Notes under the pieces: generated by a model
The model's input: only the letters and a program-made list of their open reading frames with translations
Database searches by the model: none
What the model was told of the DNA's origin: nothing
Made by a program: the position numbers and the translations under genes
Assembly: GCA_964448675.1 (NCBI GenBank)
Contig: CAYUZU010000005.1
Coordinates: 62,001 to 126,000 of the forward strand
Direction of reading: 5' to 3'
DNA from: CAYUZU01 sp964448675
GTDB lineage: Bacteria; Planctomycetota; Phycisphaerae; UBA1845; Fen-1342
Length of the DNA stretch: 64,000 nucleotides
Part shown: piece after piece, positions 17,943 through 26,826 of the stretch
Layout: each line of letters opens with the position of its first letter
How positions within the stretch are numbered: position 1 is the first letter of the stretch

Positions 17943-18629
17943 TCAACGGGCGCGCGGCAGGGGGGTGAGTTCGAGCGTGGCGTGGTCGGCCGTGAAGCTG
18001 ACCCGGTCCAGACGAAACGGGACCTTGCCGTTGGGCCAGCGCCAGCGGTTATCGAGCAGCGACGTGCCGTCGCCGGACGGGGCCGGGGAGTCGGCGGCGG
18101 AGCGCAGCAAATCGGCGAGCGGGTGCTGAAGCCAGGTGCTCGGCACGGGCAGCACGCCAAGGCGGACGGCGTGACAGCGCAGCGCCAACCGGTCGTCCTG
18201 CAACGCGATGTGGCAGCGGGCCGACAGGACCGTGCGGAAGGTGCCGGTGTCGGCGAGGGCAGCGAGGCGGAGGCCGCCGGGCTCGAAGCGGAGCACGGGA
18301 TGCCGGAGGGGGCCGAGGTCGATGTCGGCGTCGGGCCACATTTCGCGCCGCGCGGTCAGCCAGCGGTTGACCTGGGCCGCGTCGAGCTCGATGCGGATGC
18401 TCCGGCCGGCGTTGAGGGCGGCGCCGATGTGGTCGAGCAGGGTAACGAGCTCGTGCTTGTCGTCGCGCAGGCGGGCCTGGTCGATGGCCGCGGGCCGGTA
18501 CCAGGCGGGGCGGCACGTGAGAGCAAGCCACAGGGTGGTCAGCGTAATCAGCAGCGTGAGCAGGGTGATGAGCAGGGCCGAGGCCCAGCGTCGGCGGCGC
18601 GCGCGCGGTCTGGCCGGTGGTGGTCTCAT
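17943..18629 (-). CDS. Single-pass membrane protein of unknown function
   Basis: 228 residues from the ATG at 18627-18629. A basic N-terminus (RPRARRRRW) is followed by one long hydrophobic helix ('ALLITLLTLLITLTTLWLAL', about 16-36) and then a mixed alpha/beta region of about 190 residues. The topology is most likely N-in with the bulk outside the membrane. The segment 'SIRIELDAAQVNRWLTARREM' recalls proteins that carry a lipid- or membrane-associated domain, but I do not recognise a family. It lies 43 bp after the FHA gene and 175 bp before aroA on the same strand, so co-transcription is likely. No function is claimed. Confidence 0.6.
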   Translation of the reverse strand: MRPPPARPRARRRRWASALLITLLTLLITLTTLWLALTCRPAWYRPAAIDQARLRDDKHELVTLLDHIGAALNAGRSIRIELDAAQVNRWLTARREMWPDADIDLGPLRHPVLRFEPGGLRLAALADTGTFRTVLSARCHIALQDDRLALRCHAVRLGVLPVPSTWLQHPLADLLRSAADSPAPSGDGTSLLDNRWRWPNGKVPFRLDRVSFTADHATLELTPLPRAR

Positions 18630-18672
18630 GCGATTGCTTCGGCACGGCCCGGGGACGCTGCCCGCGACAGGG

Positions 18673-19125
18673 TCAGGGCATGTCCTTCTCGTCGTCGTCC
18701 ATGTCTTCGAGCGCACTGAGCGGATCGTCGAGGTCGAAGTCGTTTTCGGTCAGCTCGAAGGTTTCTTCGTCGTCGCTGGGCACGGTGGGGGTGACATCGG
18801 AAGGCTTCTCTTCGTCGCGCTTGATCTCGGCGGGTTTGCCGTCGATCTGGACGTAGAAGGTCACCGGCCCGATGCGCAGGCGGTCGCCGGGGCCGAGCTT
18901 GGCTTCGGCAATGCGCTTGCCGTTGACGAAGGTGCCATTCGAACTGCCGAGGTCCTTGGCCTTGAGCGCGCCGTTGGCGACCGTGAGCTCGCAATGCTGG
19001 CGGGAGACATCGCGCGTAGGGATGCGGAGCTGGCAATCCTGGCGGCGCCCGATGATCGTGCGATCCTCAGAAAGCGGGAAATCACGCTGATCATTGTCCT
19101 TGAACATGACCAATACGACATTCAT
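18673..19125 (-). CDS. FHA-domain protein
   Basis: 150 residues from the second ATG (19123-19125), which has GAGGA at a 9-nt spacing; the ATG three codons upstream abuts the same GAGGA too closely. One forkhead-associated domain fills about 1-92: 'RTIIGRRQDCQLRIP', then 'VSRQHCEL' and 'GSSNGTFVNG' hold the Arg, Ser, His and Asn that bind phosphothreonine peptides. The C-terminal 50 residues are very acidic ('SDDEETFELTENDFDLDDP'). A reader of Ser/Thr kinase signalling is inferred; no kinase lies nearby. It is divergent from hemW, with a 138-bp gap. Confidence 0.85.
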   Translation of the reverse strand: MNVVLVMFKDNDQRDFPLSEDRTIIGRRQDCQLRIPTRDVSRQHCELTVANGALKAKDLGSSNGTFVNGKRIAEAKLGPGDRLRIGPVTFYVQIDGKPAEIKRDEEKPSDVTPTVPSDDEETFELTENDFDLDDPLSALEDMDDDEKDMP

Positions 19126-19263
19126 GGCGATCATTCCTCGCGTTCGGCATCGTGGCGCGCCCCAAGCGCCGAATGTCCGCCGGCGATTCCGATTTCCGGT
19201 TGGCCGAATCGGGCTAAGATGCAGCTTGCCGGCAGGCGAGTATGCTAAAGGAAAGCCCACGCG

Positions 19264-20400
19264 ATGACAACGTCCGCACGGTGTCGATCTGTTTACCTGC
19301 ATGTGCCCATGTGCCGCGCGCGGTGCGGCTACTGCGATTTCTACAGCGAGGTGCTCGACCCGGCGCGGGTCGATCCGCTGGTGGACGCCCTGCTGATCGA
19401 GCTTGATCAGATGGGGCCACACCTGGCGCCCCCGTGCGAGACGATCTTCGTGGGCGGGGGCACACCTACGGTGCTGCCGGCGGCGGCGCTGGCGCGCCTG
19501 CTCGGGGGCCTGCGAGCATGCGCCGGGCCGGACACCGAGTTCACGGTCGAAGCGAACCCGGCGACGGTGACGCCGGCAATTGCGGCGGTGCTGGCGGCGG
19601 CAGGGGTCAATCGGCTTTCGGTGGGGGCGCAGAGCTTCGTGCCGGCGGAGCTGGCGGCGCTCGACCGCACACACCGGCCCGAGCAGGTCGGCGAGACGGT
19701 GCGGGTGGCGCGCGATGCGGGTTTGCGGCGGCTGAGCCTGGACCTGATCTTCGGCATTCCCGGGCAGACGCTGGCGTCGTGGGCGACGAGCCTGGGAGCA
19801 GCGCTGGCGCTGGAGCCGGAGCACCTGTCGTGCTACGGGCTGACGATCGAGCCGGGGACGGCGCTGGCGGCGCGGGTCGATGCGGGGGTGGTTCAGCCGA
19901 TGAAGGAAGAACTCGAGGCGGCGCTGTACGAGCACACGATCGACGCACTGGCGGCGGCGGGGTTGCGGCAGTACGAGATCAGCAACTTCGCGCGGTCGGG
20001 CGCGGAATGCCGGCATAACCTGATTTACTGGCGTAACGAACCGTGTGTGGGCATCGGGCCGGCGGCGGCGGGGCTGATCGGCGAGGTGCGGTACAAGAAC
20101 GTGGCGGACACGGCAGCGTATGTGGCGGCGCTGGAGGCGGGGCGCTCGGCGCGCGTGGAGCAAGAGTGCCTGCCGGCGGCGCGGCGGGCGGGGGAGACGG
20201 CAATGCTGGCGTTGCGGCTGGTGGCGGGGATCGATCGGGCGCGGTTCGCGGCGCGGTTCGGGGAGGACCCGGCGGAGATGTTCGCCGCAGCGATCGAGCG
20301 GCATGTCCGCGACGGGTTGCTGGAGATGGATGATTCACGGGTGCGGCTGACACGGGCGGGTCGGCTGGTGGCGAACCGGGTAATGACCGACTTTGTCTAA
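19264..20400 (+). CDS. hemW: Radical SAM heme chaperone HemW-like protein
   Basis: 378 residues. The radical-SAM cluster motif C17-x3-C21-x2-C24 sits in 'VPMCRARCGYCDFYS'. 'IFVGGGTPTVL' is the SAM-binding GGGTP turn, 'VEANPAT' and 'LSVGAQSF' follow, and 'RHNLIYWRN' near 245-255 is the HN-x-YW segment typical of HemW rather than the CPDH/HemN oxidase. The C-terminal winged-helix region ('DGLLEMDDSRVRLTRAGRLVAN') fits the family. HemW proteins bind heme and are thought to insert it into respiratory enzymes; many are mislabelled as coproporphyrinogen oxidase. The start is ATG at 19264 after AAAGGAAAG. The TAA stop is followed by heptamer units. Confidence 0.88.
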   Translation: MTTSARCRSVYLHVPMCRARCGYCDFYSEVLDPARVDPLVDALLIELDQMGPHLAPPCETIFVGGGTPTVLPAAALARLLGGLRACAGPDTEFTVEANPATVTPAIAAVLAAAGVNRLSVGAQSFVPAELAALDRTHRPEQVGETVRVARDAGLRRLSLDLIFGIPGQTLASWATSLGAALALEPEHLSCYGLTIEPGTALAARVDAGVVQPMKEELEAALYEHTIDALAAAGLRQYEISNFARSGAECRHNLIYWRNEPCVGIGPAAAGLIGEVRYKNVADTAAYVAALEAGRSARVEQECLPAARRAGETAMLALRLVAGIDRARFAARFGEDPAEMFAAAIERHVRDGLLEMDDSRVRLTRAGRLVANRVMTDFV

Positions 20401-20411
20401 TGATCAATGAA
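20398..20411 (+). repeat. Heptamer array A3 at a stop codon
   Basis: Two units, TAATGAT (20398) and CAATGAA (20405). The first begins on the TAA stop codon of hemW. It is short, so it is supported mainly by similarity to arrays A1, A2 and A4. Confidence 0.4.
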
Positions 20412-20446
20412 GGCTAGGCGGCGGCGCACCTATCCACTCTCTCATG

Positions 20447-21511
20447 CTACCGCTCGGCGAGCCATTGCTGGAGGTGGGCGAAGGGATCGCCGGCGCTGGC
20501 GGCGGCGGCGTTGAAGACGTCGATCGTCGCGGCCCAGTCGCCGCCGGTGGCTTCGTGCACGGCGGCGAACGTGTCGAGGTCGAGGTGATAGCGCTCGTGT
20601 GCGAGCATCCACGCGTTGTTGGTGGGCAGGTTGGCGTAGCCGTCGAATGAATCGGGATAATGCAGCGTCGGGAGAATGTCCGCCGCGAAGCGCTCGCGGG
20701 CGGCGGCGAAGACCGCCTCGCGGCCGGCGATCTTGTCGTCGGCGCTGAGCGGCTGGGCGTAGTACGCTTCGAGCTCGGCGAACAGCTCCAGGAGGAAGGT
20801 GTTCAACGTATCGAGGTCGGCGTAATAGGCGACGGCGACCTCGGCCCAGCCGGAATCGGCGCCGAACTCGGCGGTGAGGAATTCGATCGCCCCCTGGCGG
20901 CCGACAAAGTTGGCCATGGATTCGTTGAACCTGGTGGCGTTGGGACGCCAGACGGTGTTGTGGGCGAGCTCATGGATGATCGTCTCGATCAGTGACAACG
21001 TGCTGCGGCGCAGCATGGTCGAGCGGACCGGGTCCTCGAACACGCCGAGCGTGCTGTAGGCGTCCAGCTCGTAGGTCTGCGTGTCGTAGCCGTCGGCATT
21101 GAGATCGGCCTCGATGCGCCGGAGGTAGTCTTCGTCGAAAAAGGCGAGGTAGGGCACTTCACCGACGACCGGAAACTGCCAGGTCTTGGCGACGAGCGCA
21201 TCCCGCCGGGCGGCGGACAGGTTCCACGCGAGCGGGGCACCTTCGGTGTCGTAGAACGTCGTGTAGGAACTGCCGGCGCGAAGCTGCATGGTGTCGGCGG
21301 CGAAGCGCCGGGCCTTGACTACGAGTTCGAGCTTGGTCTGCTCGTCATCCGACAGGCGGCCGGACGCGAGGACAGCGTCGATCGGCTCGGTTTCGCCGCT
21401 GATCGAGAGCTGGTTCTCGGCCAGGTGCGTGACGTAGACAAAGCCGTCACAGCCGAGGAGGCCGACGGCGAGCGTGGCGAGCAGAACGAGGCGGACGGCA
21501 GCGCTGGTCAT
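20447..21511 (-). CDS. Predicted zinc aminopeptidase lipoprotein (COG4324 type)
   Basis: 354 residues from the ATG at 21509-21511. A 23-codon upstream extension is not signal-like. The N-terminus 'LVLLATLAVGLLGC' ends in a lipobox, so the protein is probably lipid-anchored after signal peptidase II cleavage. The zinc motif 'IIHELAHNTVW' (HELAH, near 195-205) followed by 'NESMANFVGRQGA' gives the third ligand glutamate expected for this predicted aminopeptidase family. 'NNAWMLAHERYHLD' near the C-terminus is also typical. It probably clips N-terminal residues of peptides in the periplasm, but the substrate is unknown. It lies between hemW (convergent) and pyrC on the same strand. Confidence 0.8.
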   Translation of the reverse strand: MTSAAVRLVLLATLAVGLLGCDGFVYVTHLAENQLSISGETEPIDAVLASGRLSDDEQTKLELVVKARRFAADTMQLRAGSSYTTFYDTEGAPLAWNLSAARRDALVAKTWQFPVVGEVPYLAFFDEDYLRRIEADLNADGYDTQTYELDAYSTLGVFEDPVRSTMLRRSTLSLIETIIHELAHNTVWRPNATRFNESMANFVGRQGAIEFLTAEFGADSGWAEVAVAYYADLDTLNTFLLELFAELEAYYAQPLSADDKIAGREAVFAAARERFAADILPTLHYPDSFDGYANLPTNNAWMLAHERYHLDLDTFAAVHEATGGDWAATIDVFNAAAASAGDPFAHLQQWLAER

Positions 21512-21633
21512 GCGGTGGCACTCCGTATTGCATGGTCCGTGGAGATTGTAGAGGGCCGGTCCAGGGGTCGCGAAGGGCACGACCGGCCGGCGGCCCCCTT
21601 CACCGCACCGGCGGCATCACTGAGGTGTGCCCA

Positions 21634-22929
21634 TCAGCGCGCCGCGGCGGCCTCACGATGGCGCCAGGTGCCGTCGACGAGCGTGGCAACGGCCCGGCCG
21701 CGGACCGTGCGGCCGTCGAAGGGCGTGTTCTGGCTCTTGGAGTGCATCTGTTCGACGTCGATCGTCCATGCCCGGGCGGGGTCGATGAGCGTGACGTCGG
21801 CGGGCTGGCCGACGCGCAGTGTGCCGCCGGTCACGCCAAGGAGCTCGGCCGGCCGCGTGGACATGGCCCGAACCAGGTGCGGCCAGTCGATGAGGCCGGG
21901 GGTGATGAGGGCCTCGATGAACAGCGGCAGGGCGATCTCCAGCCCGATCATCCCGAAGGGGGCGAGCTGGAATTCGTATTCCTTGTCTTCGCGGCGGTGG
22001 GGGGCGTGGTCGGTGACGAGACAGTCGATGGTGCCGTCGCGCACGCCGGCACGGCAAGCCTCGAGATCGGCCTGGCTGCGCAGTGGCGGATTGACCTTGA
22101 AGTTGGCATCGTAGGTCCCGCAGGCCTCGTCGGTGAGCAGCAGGTGGTGTGGGGTGACCTCGGCCGTGACGGCGCAGCCGCGCGCCTTGGCGAGGCGGAT
22201 CAACTCGACGGTGCCGGCGGTCGAGACGTGGGCGACGTGATAGCGAACGCCCGCCTGCTGCGCGAGCGTGATATCGCGCTGGGCCATGATGAGCTCGGCG
22301 GTGGCGGGGATGCCGGGCAGGCCGAAGCGCGTGGCCACCGGGCCGGCGTGCATCACGCCGCCCTTGGCCAGCGCCGGGTCTTCACAGTGCTGGATGAACA
22401 GGCGGTCGAACATGCTGACGTAGCGCATGGCGCGCAGGCAGACCGCGGCGTCACCGATGCCGGCGCCGTCGTCGCTGAAGGCGATCGCACCGGCGCGGAC
22501 CATGAGCCCGATCTCGGCGAGTTCTGTCCCGGCGCGGCCCTCGGTCAGCGCGCCGATCGGGTAGACACGCGTGCTGGCGGCGCGGGCGGCCTGGCGCAGC
22601 ACGAACTCGATGGCGGAGTCGTTATCCAGCGGCGGGTCGGTGTTGGGCATGCAGGCGACCGCGGTGAAGCCCCCGGCGGCCGCGGCGGCGGTGCCGGTCT
22701 CGATCGTCTCGCTTTCCTCGAAACCCGGCTCGCGCAGGTGGACGTGCATGTCGATCAGACCGGGCGTGACGATCAGGCCGTCCGCGTCGACCACCTCGTC
22801 GGCGCTGGACGGCGCGGCCGACCCGATGGCGGCGATCTTGCCTTCCTTGATGGCCAGCGGGATGACCTCGTCGATTTCTTGCGAGGGGTCGATTACGCGC
22901 CCGTTCTGGATGAGGATGCTCTTGCTCAT
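21634..22929 (-). CDS. pyrC: Dihydroorotase
   Basis: 431 residues from the ATG at 22927-22929. The enzyme closes N-carbamoyl-aspartate to dihydroorotate in pyrimidine synthesis. It is an amidohydrolase: 'PGLIDMHVHLREPG' holds the HxH metal ligands (about 55-62), 'ACMPNTDPPLDN' the substrate loop, 'IQHCEDP' and 'HVAHVSTAG' the next histidines, and 'VTDHAPH' the catalytic aspartate. The type is the longer one found with aspartate carbamoyltransferase complexes; no pyrB is in the window. A well-spaced promoter lies at 22998-23026. The ribosome-binding site is weak. Confidence 0.93.
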   Translation of the reverse strand: MSKSILIQNGRVIDPSQEIDEVIPLAIKEGKIAAIGSAAPSSADEVVDADGLIVTPGLIDMHVHLREPGFEESETIETGTAAAAAGGFTAVACMPNTDPPLDNDSAIEFVLRQAARAASTRVYPIGALTEGRAGTELAEIGLMVRAGAIAFSDDGAGIGDAAVCLRAMRYVSMFDRLFIQHCEDPALAKGGVMHAGPVATRFGLPGIPATAELIMAQRDITLAQQAGVRYHVAHVSTAGTVELIRLAKARGCAVTAEVTPHHLLLTDEACGTYDANFKVNPPLRSQADLEACRAGVRDGTIDCLVTDHAPHRREDKEYEFQLAPFGMIGLEIALPLFIEALITPGLIDWPHLVRAMSTRPAELLGVTGGTLRVGQPADVTLIDPARAWTIDVEQMHSKSQNTPFDGRTVRGRAVATLVDGTWRHREAAAAR

Positions 22930-22997
22930 GGATGCTGTCGCTCGCTGTGGCAATGAGGCGGGGTGTCTCCGCTTGCGCCGCCCACTGTCGCGTGGCT

Positions 22998-23026
22998 ATC
23001 ATACTCCCGCGGGCGGCATCGCGCAA
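22998..23026 (-). promoter_or_regulatory. Sigma-70-type promoter for pyrC
   Basis: On the minus strand: TTGCGC at 23021-23026, a 17-bp spacer, and TATGAT at 22998-23003 (5 of 6 to the -10 consensus). The leader would be about 60 nt. The gap is shared with the divergent homocysteine methyltransferase gene. Confidence 0.5.
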
Positions 23027-23072
23027 CGGGCCCGGTTGAAAACGCCGGGCGAAGGTCGACCGGAGACTCGAC

Positions 23073-23993
23073 GTGCCGGAATCTCTCAGCCAACTTCGCC
23101 AGCGTCTGGCTGCGGGGCCGCTGGTACTGGACGGCGCCACGGGCACCGAACTGGAACGCCGGGGGGTGAAGACGGAACTGCCCTTGTGGTCGGCAGCGGC
23201 GCTGCTGGATGCGCCGGAGGTGGTGCAGGCGATTCACCGCGCATATGTCGCGGCGGGGGCGGATATCCTGGTGGCGAACACGTTTCGCACCGGGCCACGG
23301 ACGCTGCGGGCGGCCCATCGGTTCTCGGATGGACCGGCGCTGAATGCGGTGGCGGTGGACCTGGCGCGGCGGGCGGCGGGGCGGCGCGATGTGCTGGTGG
23401 CAGCAAGCGTGGCGCCGGTCGAGGACTGCTACTTCCCGAGCCGGGTGCCGCCGCTCGACGCGCTCCGCGAAGAGCACGGCCTCTTCATGAACTGGCTGGC
23501 ACGGGCGGCACCCGACCTGGTGTGGATCGAGACGATGAACACCGCCCGCGAGGCGCAGGCAGCGGCCGAGGCGGCCGCCGCGTGCGGGCTGCCATTCGTC
23601 GTCTCGTTCGTGACGCAGGAGAGCGGGGCGCTGCTCAGCGGGGAGTCGCTGGAGGAAGCGGTTGCGGCGGTGGGGCCGCTGGGGCCATTGGCGATCGGGC
23701 TGAACTGCATCCCGGCGCGGGCGCTGGCGGGGGCGTTGCGGGGGTTGCGGCGGGCGACGGCCGGGCCGCTCGTGGCGTACGGGCATATCGGGAATCCGAC
23801 ACCGACGCCGGGGTGGAGCTTCTCGCATGACGCGGATCCGGCGGCGTACGCGGAGAGTGTGCGGGCCTGGCTGGGGCTGGGGGTGGCGATCGTGGGGGGC
23901 TGTTGCGGGACGACGCCGGCGCATATTCGCGCGGTGCGGGGGCTTGTTGATCGGCTGCGCGCGGCAGGGGACGAGGCGGCGCCTGCTGTGTAA
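23073..23993 (+). CDS. Homocysteine S-methyltransferase family protein
   Basis: 306 residues with the Pfam S-methyl_trans fold (TIM barrel), which covers nearly the whole protein. 'VLDGATGTELERRG' is the start of the barrel, 'VANTFRTG' the next conserved strand, and the zinc-binding cysteines are in 'IGLNC' (near 212) and 'VGGCCGTTPAHI' (near 276). Such enzymes move a methyl group to homocysteine from S-methylmethionine, SAM, betaine or, in MetH, methyl-cobalamin. The length suits the single-domain type, so the donor is uncertain. The start is GTG at 23073 after GGAG. No riboswitch is seen upstream of it, in contrast to the one at the window's end. Confidence 0.85.
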   Translation: MPESLSQLRQRLAAGPLVLDGATGTELERRGVKTELPLWSAAALLDAPEVVQAIHRAYVAAGADILVANTFRTGPRTLRAAHRFSDGPALNAVAVDLARRAAGRRDVLVAASVAPVEDCYFPSRVPPLDALREEHGLFMNWLARAAPDLVWIETMNTAREAQAAAEAAAACGLPFVVSFVTQESGALLSGESLEEAVAAVGPLGPLAIGLNCIPARALAGALRGLRRATAGPLVAYGHIGNPTPTPGWSFSHDADPAAYAESVRAWLGLGVAIVGGCCGTTPAHIRAVRGLVDRLRAAGDEAAPAV

Positions 23994-24122
23994 AGTTGTG
24001 ATCGGGGGTCCGCAATTGCCGTGATCCGCGTGCGTTCGGGCCGATGGGGCGTAAAATAGTGGGTTGCGGTCGGGGCTTTGTTGTCCGGGCCGGGTGGCAT
24101 GAGCAAGGCACGGAGGTCCACC

Positions 24123-25247
24123 ATGAGACGCTCGTGTTCGTGGTTGCTGCTGGCGATCGTGGGGCTGGCGGCGTCAGTGGGTGTGCAGGCGCAGTACGAA
24201 GACGACTATTACTACGACGATCCGAATACCCGCAATCGGCCGCCGCAGCCGGTGTTTCTGCTGAACGACCGCATCCTGAATCTGGCGATGGATCGCATCG
24301 CCGACGGGATGGTGAATCATTACGGGTTGGATGATGACCAGCTCTATCAGACGCGCGAACTTTTTCGTGATCGCTTTCCGTCGTGGGTCATGGACAACCG
24401 CCCGCAAATCATCACGCTGATGAACCAGTACATGGAAGGGATCATGGGGGAGGAGCCGCCGACGCCGGAGCAGGTGGCGGACTGGGCCCAGCGCGCGCGG
24501 CCGCTGGTGGAGGAGTTTGAGGTCCTTTTCCGCGACACGGCGGACGAGATGCGCGTGTACATGACGGACGAGCAGCGGACGATTCTCGACGGCGAGATGG
24601 CGGTGTTCGACGTGGCCATGGACCACATGCAGGGCAAGCTCCAGGTGTGGGAGCAGGGCGGCTACGACTGGACGACCGAGTGGCCGCGCAGCGACGAATT
24701 CGAGAAGGCCGACCGGCAGCGGCGCGAGCAGGTCAGTGACGAGGCGTTGCGGGCCAAGGCGGAGGCGCTCGGGCGTGAGTTCGATGACGAAGACGGGCCG
24801 GGCGCGGCGGGTGGCCCGGGCGCGGCTCCTGACGGCGGCGACGAGGTCGAACCGACACCGCGGCCCAATGCGCCTGGCGAATCGGCGGCGCCCGGGGCGC
24901 CGAAGGACGAATGGGAGCAGTACACCGAGCAGTTCATCCAACGCTACCAGTTGAACGAGGCGCAACGGAACGCAGCGTACAAGATCCTGGAGAAGATGCA
25001 GGATCGGCGGAACGTATACCTGCGACGGAAGCTGCACGTGATCGAGGGACTGGAAAAGCGCGTGGCCTCGGCCGAGGGGGAGGAGCGCGAGCGCGTTCGC
25101 GGGCAGTACGAGCGGCTGATGGCGCCACTGGATCGCTACTTCGACATGCTCAAGGATCGGCTGGATCGACTGCCGACGCGCGAGCAGCGGGCGGACGCCG
25201 CCCGGCGCGGCAGCGAGCAGAACGTACCTGCGGACAAGGAAGAGTAG
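24123..25247 (+). CDS. Secreted acidic helical protein of unknown function
   Basis: 374 residues from ATG 24123, which has GGAGG 7 bp upstream; 15 more in-frame codons upstream lack support. The signal peptide 'WLLLAIVGLAASVGVQA' ends before an acidic, tyrosine-rich stretch ('YEDDYYYDDP'). Two helical domains, about 50-190 and 275-360, flank a low-complexity linker rich in Gly, Ala and Pro (220-265). The helical part has regular charged heptads ('EQTEQFIQRYQLNEAQ'-like). I recognise no family. A periplasmic or surface structural role is only a guess. A TAAAAT -10 lies at 24052-24057. The stop is followed at once by heptamer array B2. Confidence 0.6.
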   Translation: MRRSCSWLLLAIVGLAASVGVQAQYEDDYYYDDPNTRNRPPQPVFLLNDRILNLAMDRIADGMVNHYGLDDDQLYQTRELFRDRFPSWVMDNRPQIITLMNQYMEGIMGEEPPTPEQVADWAQRARPLVEEFEVLFRDTADEMRVYMTDEQRTILDGEMAVFDVAMDHMQGKLQVWEQGGYDWTTEWPRSDEFEKADRQRREQVSDEALRAKAEALGREFDDEDGPGAAGGPGAAPDGGDEVEPTPRPNAPGESAAPGAPKDEWEQYTEQFIQRYQLNEAQRNAAYKILEKMQDRRNVYLRRKLHVIEGLEKRVASAEGEERERVRGQYERLMAPLDRYFDMLKDRLDRLPTREQRADAARRGSEQNVPADKEE

Positions 25248-25282
25248 GTCGTCGGTCTTCAGCCTTCGCGTGTCAATTGTCA
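25248..25282 (+). repeat. Heptamer array B2 after a stop codon
   Basis: Starting at the base after the TAG stop: GTCGTCG (25248), GTCTTCA (25255), GCCTTCG (25262), CGTGTCA (25269) and ATTGTCA (25276), then decay into GC-rich sequence. Same family as 8278-8312. Confidence 0.6.
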
Positions 25283-25336
25283 GCGGCGGTGGGTGGCTGA
25301 CTTCGGGCCCGAGGCGGTGGGTGTTTCGGTCCTGGG

Positions 25337-25879
25337 CTACGCCAGGCTGCGGGCGATCATGCGCAACAGCCGGATGCGGCGGCCATACGCGGGAAACTCG
25401 TGGACCTCGTAGCCGTCGGGCTCCATGCCGGCCGCCTTGTAGCACGAAATCGCCCGCTGGTTGTCGGGAAAGACCACCAGCGTGATGTCGCGGGCGCCAC
25501 GCCGCGAAAACCCCTCCCACAGCAGCCGGCGGGTGAGCTCGACGCCCCAGCCTTCCCCCCGGCGCCCGTCGGCAACGATCAGGTGGCCGAGCCAATAGCG
25601 GCGGGCGGCGCCGGTCAACTCATTGAGCTCGCCGTAAGCGACGGGGCCACCCATATCTCGTTTTTCTACAAGAAGATACGAGTGGTGACCCGCGTTCTGC
25701 CAGTTGAGCACCTCGCTTGCGGTCAATGGCGGTCGGCTGCGCGGCGCCAGCCAGAGCGCCTCGCGCTCGTCGCGCACCCAACTAATCACCTCGTCGGCAT
25801 AGCCGGGGTGAAACGGCTCGAGCCGACAGGCAGGGGGTTTGCGGATGTCGGGATTGGCAGCCATCGGTCCGTTGCTCAT
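25337..25879 (-). CDS. GNAT-family N-acetyltransferase
   Basis: 180 residues from the ATG at 25877-25879; another ATG five codons later is possible. The fold is GNAT, with 'YWLGHLIVADGRRGEGWGVEL' carrying the R/Q-x-x-G-x-G/A pyrophosphate loop of acetyl-CoA binding, followed by 'VVFPDNQRAISCYKAAGM', the typical N-x-x-A-x-x-x-Y helix. It moves an acetyl group from acetyl-CoA to an amine on an unknown small molecule or protein. It converges on the secreted gene upstream, separated by array B2. Confidence 0.8.
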   Translation of the reverse strand: MSNGPMAANPDIRKPPACRLEPFHPGYADEVISWVRDEREALWLAPRSRPPLTASEVLNWQNAGHHSYLLVEKRDMGGPVAYGELNELTGAARRYWLGHLIVADGRRGEGWGVELTRRLLWEGFSRRGARDITLVVFPDNQRAISCYKAAGMEPDGYEVHEFPAYGRRIRLLRMIARSLA

Positions 25880-25974
25880 TGGACGGTGCTCGCGGCGGGC
25901 CCATAATGGCGCCCGAAGCGTCTGGGCGCATGATAGTCGCACGGCCCGGTGCGTGTCACTGAAAATGCAGCAAC

Positions 25975-26661
25975 GTGAAGACCTTTCGCGGACATCCGGT
26001 CGAGGTGCAGATGATGGAGGTCGGCGGCCAGCGGCTCGAGCTGCTGGTGCCGGCGCGCGGGGAGGCCCTGCTCGATGACCCGGACGTCATCGAACGGTTC
26101 GAGCAGGATGAGTACATGCCCTACTGGGCGACGTTGTGGCCGGCGGCGGTGCTGCTGAGCCAGGAGGTGGCGGGGTGGGATGCCGCACCGGATCCGGCAC
26201 CGACGGTGGTGGAACTCGGCTGCGGCCTCGGGCTGGTGGGCCTGATGGCGCTGGCGCGGGGGTATGCCGTCACCATGACCGACCACGACGAAGACGCGCT
26301 GGCGTTCGCCCGTGAGAACGCGCGGCGCAACGGCCTGCCGCTGCCGCAGACGCAGCGACTGGACTGGCGCGACCCGCACGAGCGACTGGTGGCCGAGCGC
26401 GTACTGGCGGCCGATGTGCTGTACGAGGCGCGCAATCTCGAGCCGGTGGCGCGGCTGATCTCGCGCTGCCTCGGGCCAGCGAGTATCGCTTATGTATGCG
26501 ATCCCGGGCGGCGGACGGCGGACGCGTTCGAGCGCGTGGCGCCGCAGCACGGGCTCGACGTGGCGGTGTCGCCGGTGGAATTCCAGGGTGCGCCCGGTGC
26601 GCGGCCGCTGGTGGGGCGCGTGTTCGAGCTGCGGCGGGCCGCAGGCACCGACCAGCTGTGA
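25975..26661 (+). CDS. SAM-dependent methyltransferase (protein-lysine / METTL-like)
   Basis: 228 residues. Motif I is 'VVELGCGLGLVGLMAL' and the acidic residue ending motif II is in 'TMTDHDEDALAFARENARRNG'. 'EYMPYWATLWPAAVLL' at 46-61 precedes motif I, as in the METTL16/18/21-type and nicotinamide-methyltransferase-like families that often act on protein lysines or small amines. The DPPY motif of N6-adenine enzymes is absent ('AADVLYEARN' lies at that place), so a nucleic acid target is unlikely. The start is GTG at 25975. The stop is 10 bp before array B3. Confidence 0.78.
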   Translation: MKTFRGHPVEVQMMEVGGQRLELLVPARGEALLDDPDVIERFEQDEYMPYWATLWPAAVLLSQEVAGWDAAPDPAPTVVELGCGLGLVGLMALARGYAVTMTDHDEDALAFARENARRNGLPLPQTQRLDWRDPHERLVAERVLAADVLYEARNLEPVARLISRCLGPASIAYVCDPGRRTADAFERVAPQHGLDVAVSPVEFQGAPGARPLVGRVFELRRAAGTDQL

Positions 26662-26671
26662 CCGGGGGGAA

Positions 26672-26713
26672 CTCGTCAGTCGTCATTCTTCAGTGGTCGG
26701 TCTTCGATCGTCC
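26672..26713 (+). repeat. Heptamer array B3 (six units)
   Basis: Consecutive 7-base units CTCGTCA (26672), GTCGTCA (26679), TTCTTCA (26686), GTGGTCG (26693), GTCTTCG (26700) and ATCGTCC (26707). It lies 10 bp after a stop codon. This is the longest clear copy of family B. Confidence 0.65.
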
Positions 26714-26826
26714 GTGAAGGTGGGGGCTCTCATCGCGGCGGGTCGTCGGTTATCCTAGCGGCTCGTGCCGTCGGCGGGGCGCGCGGCGGCGGCAGGCCCG
26801 GCTGAGCGCGGTTCGGAGACGTACGC

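Noticed and set aside
17768..18160. 131-codon N-terminal extension of EPSP synthase
   Set aside because: It is low-complexity, overlaps the preceding gene, and has no family match; the ATG at 17767 has a strong SD and gives the normal length.
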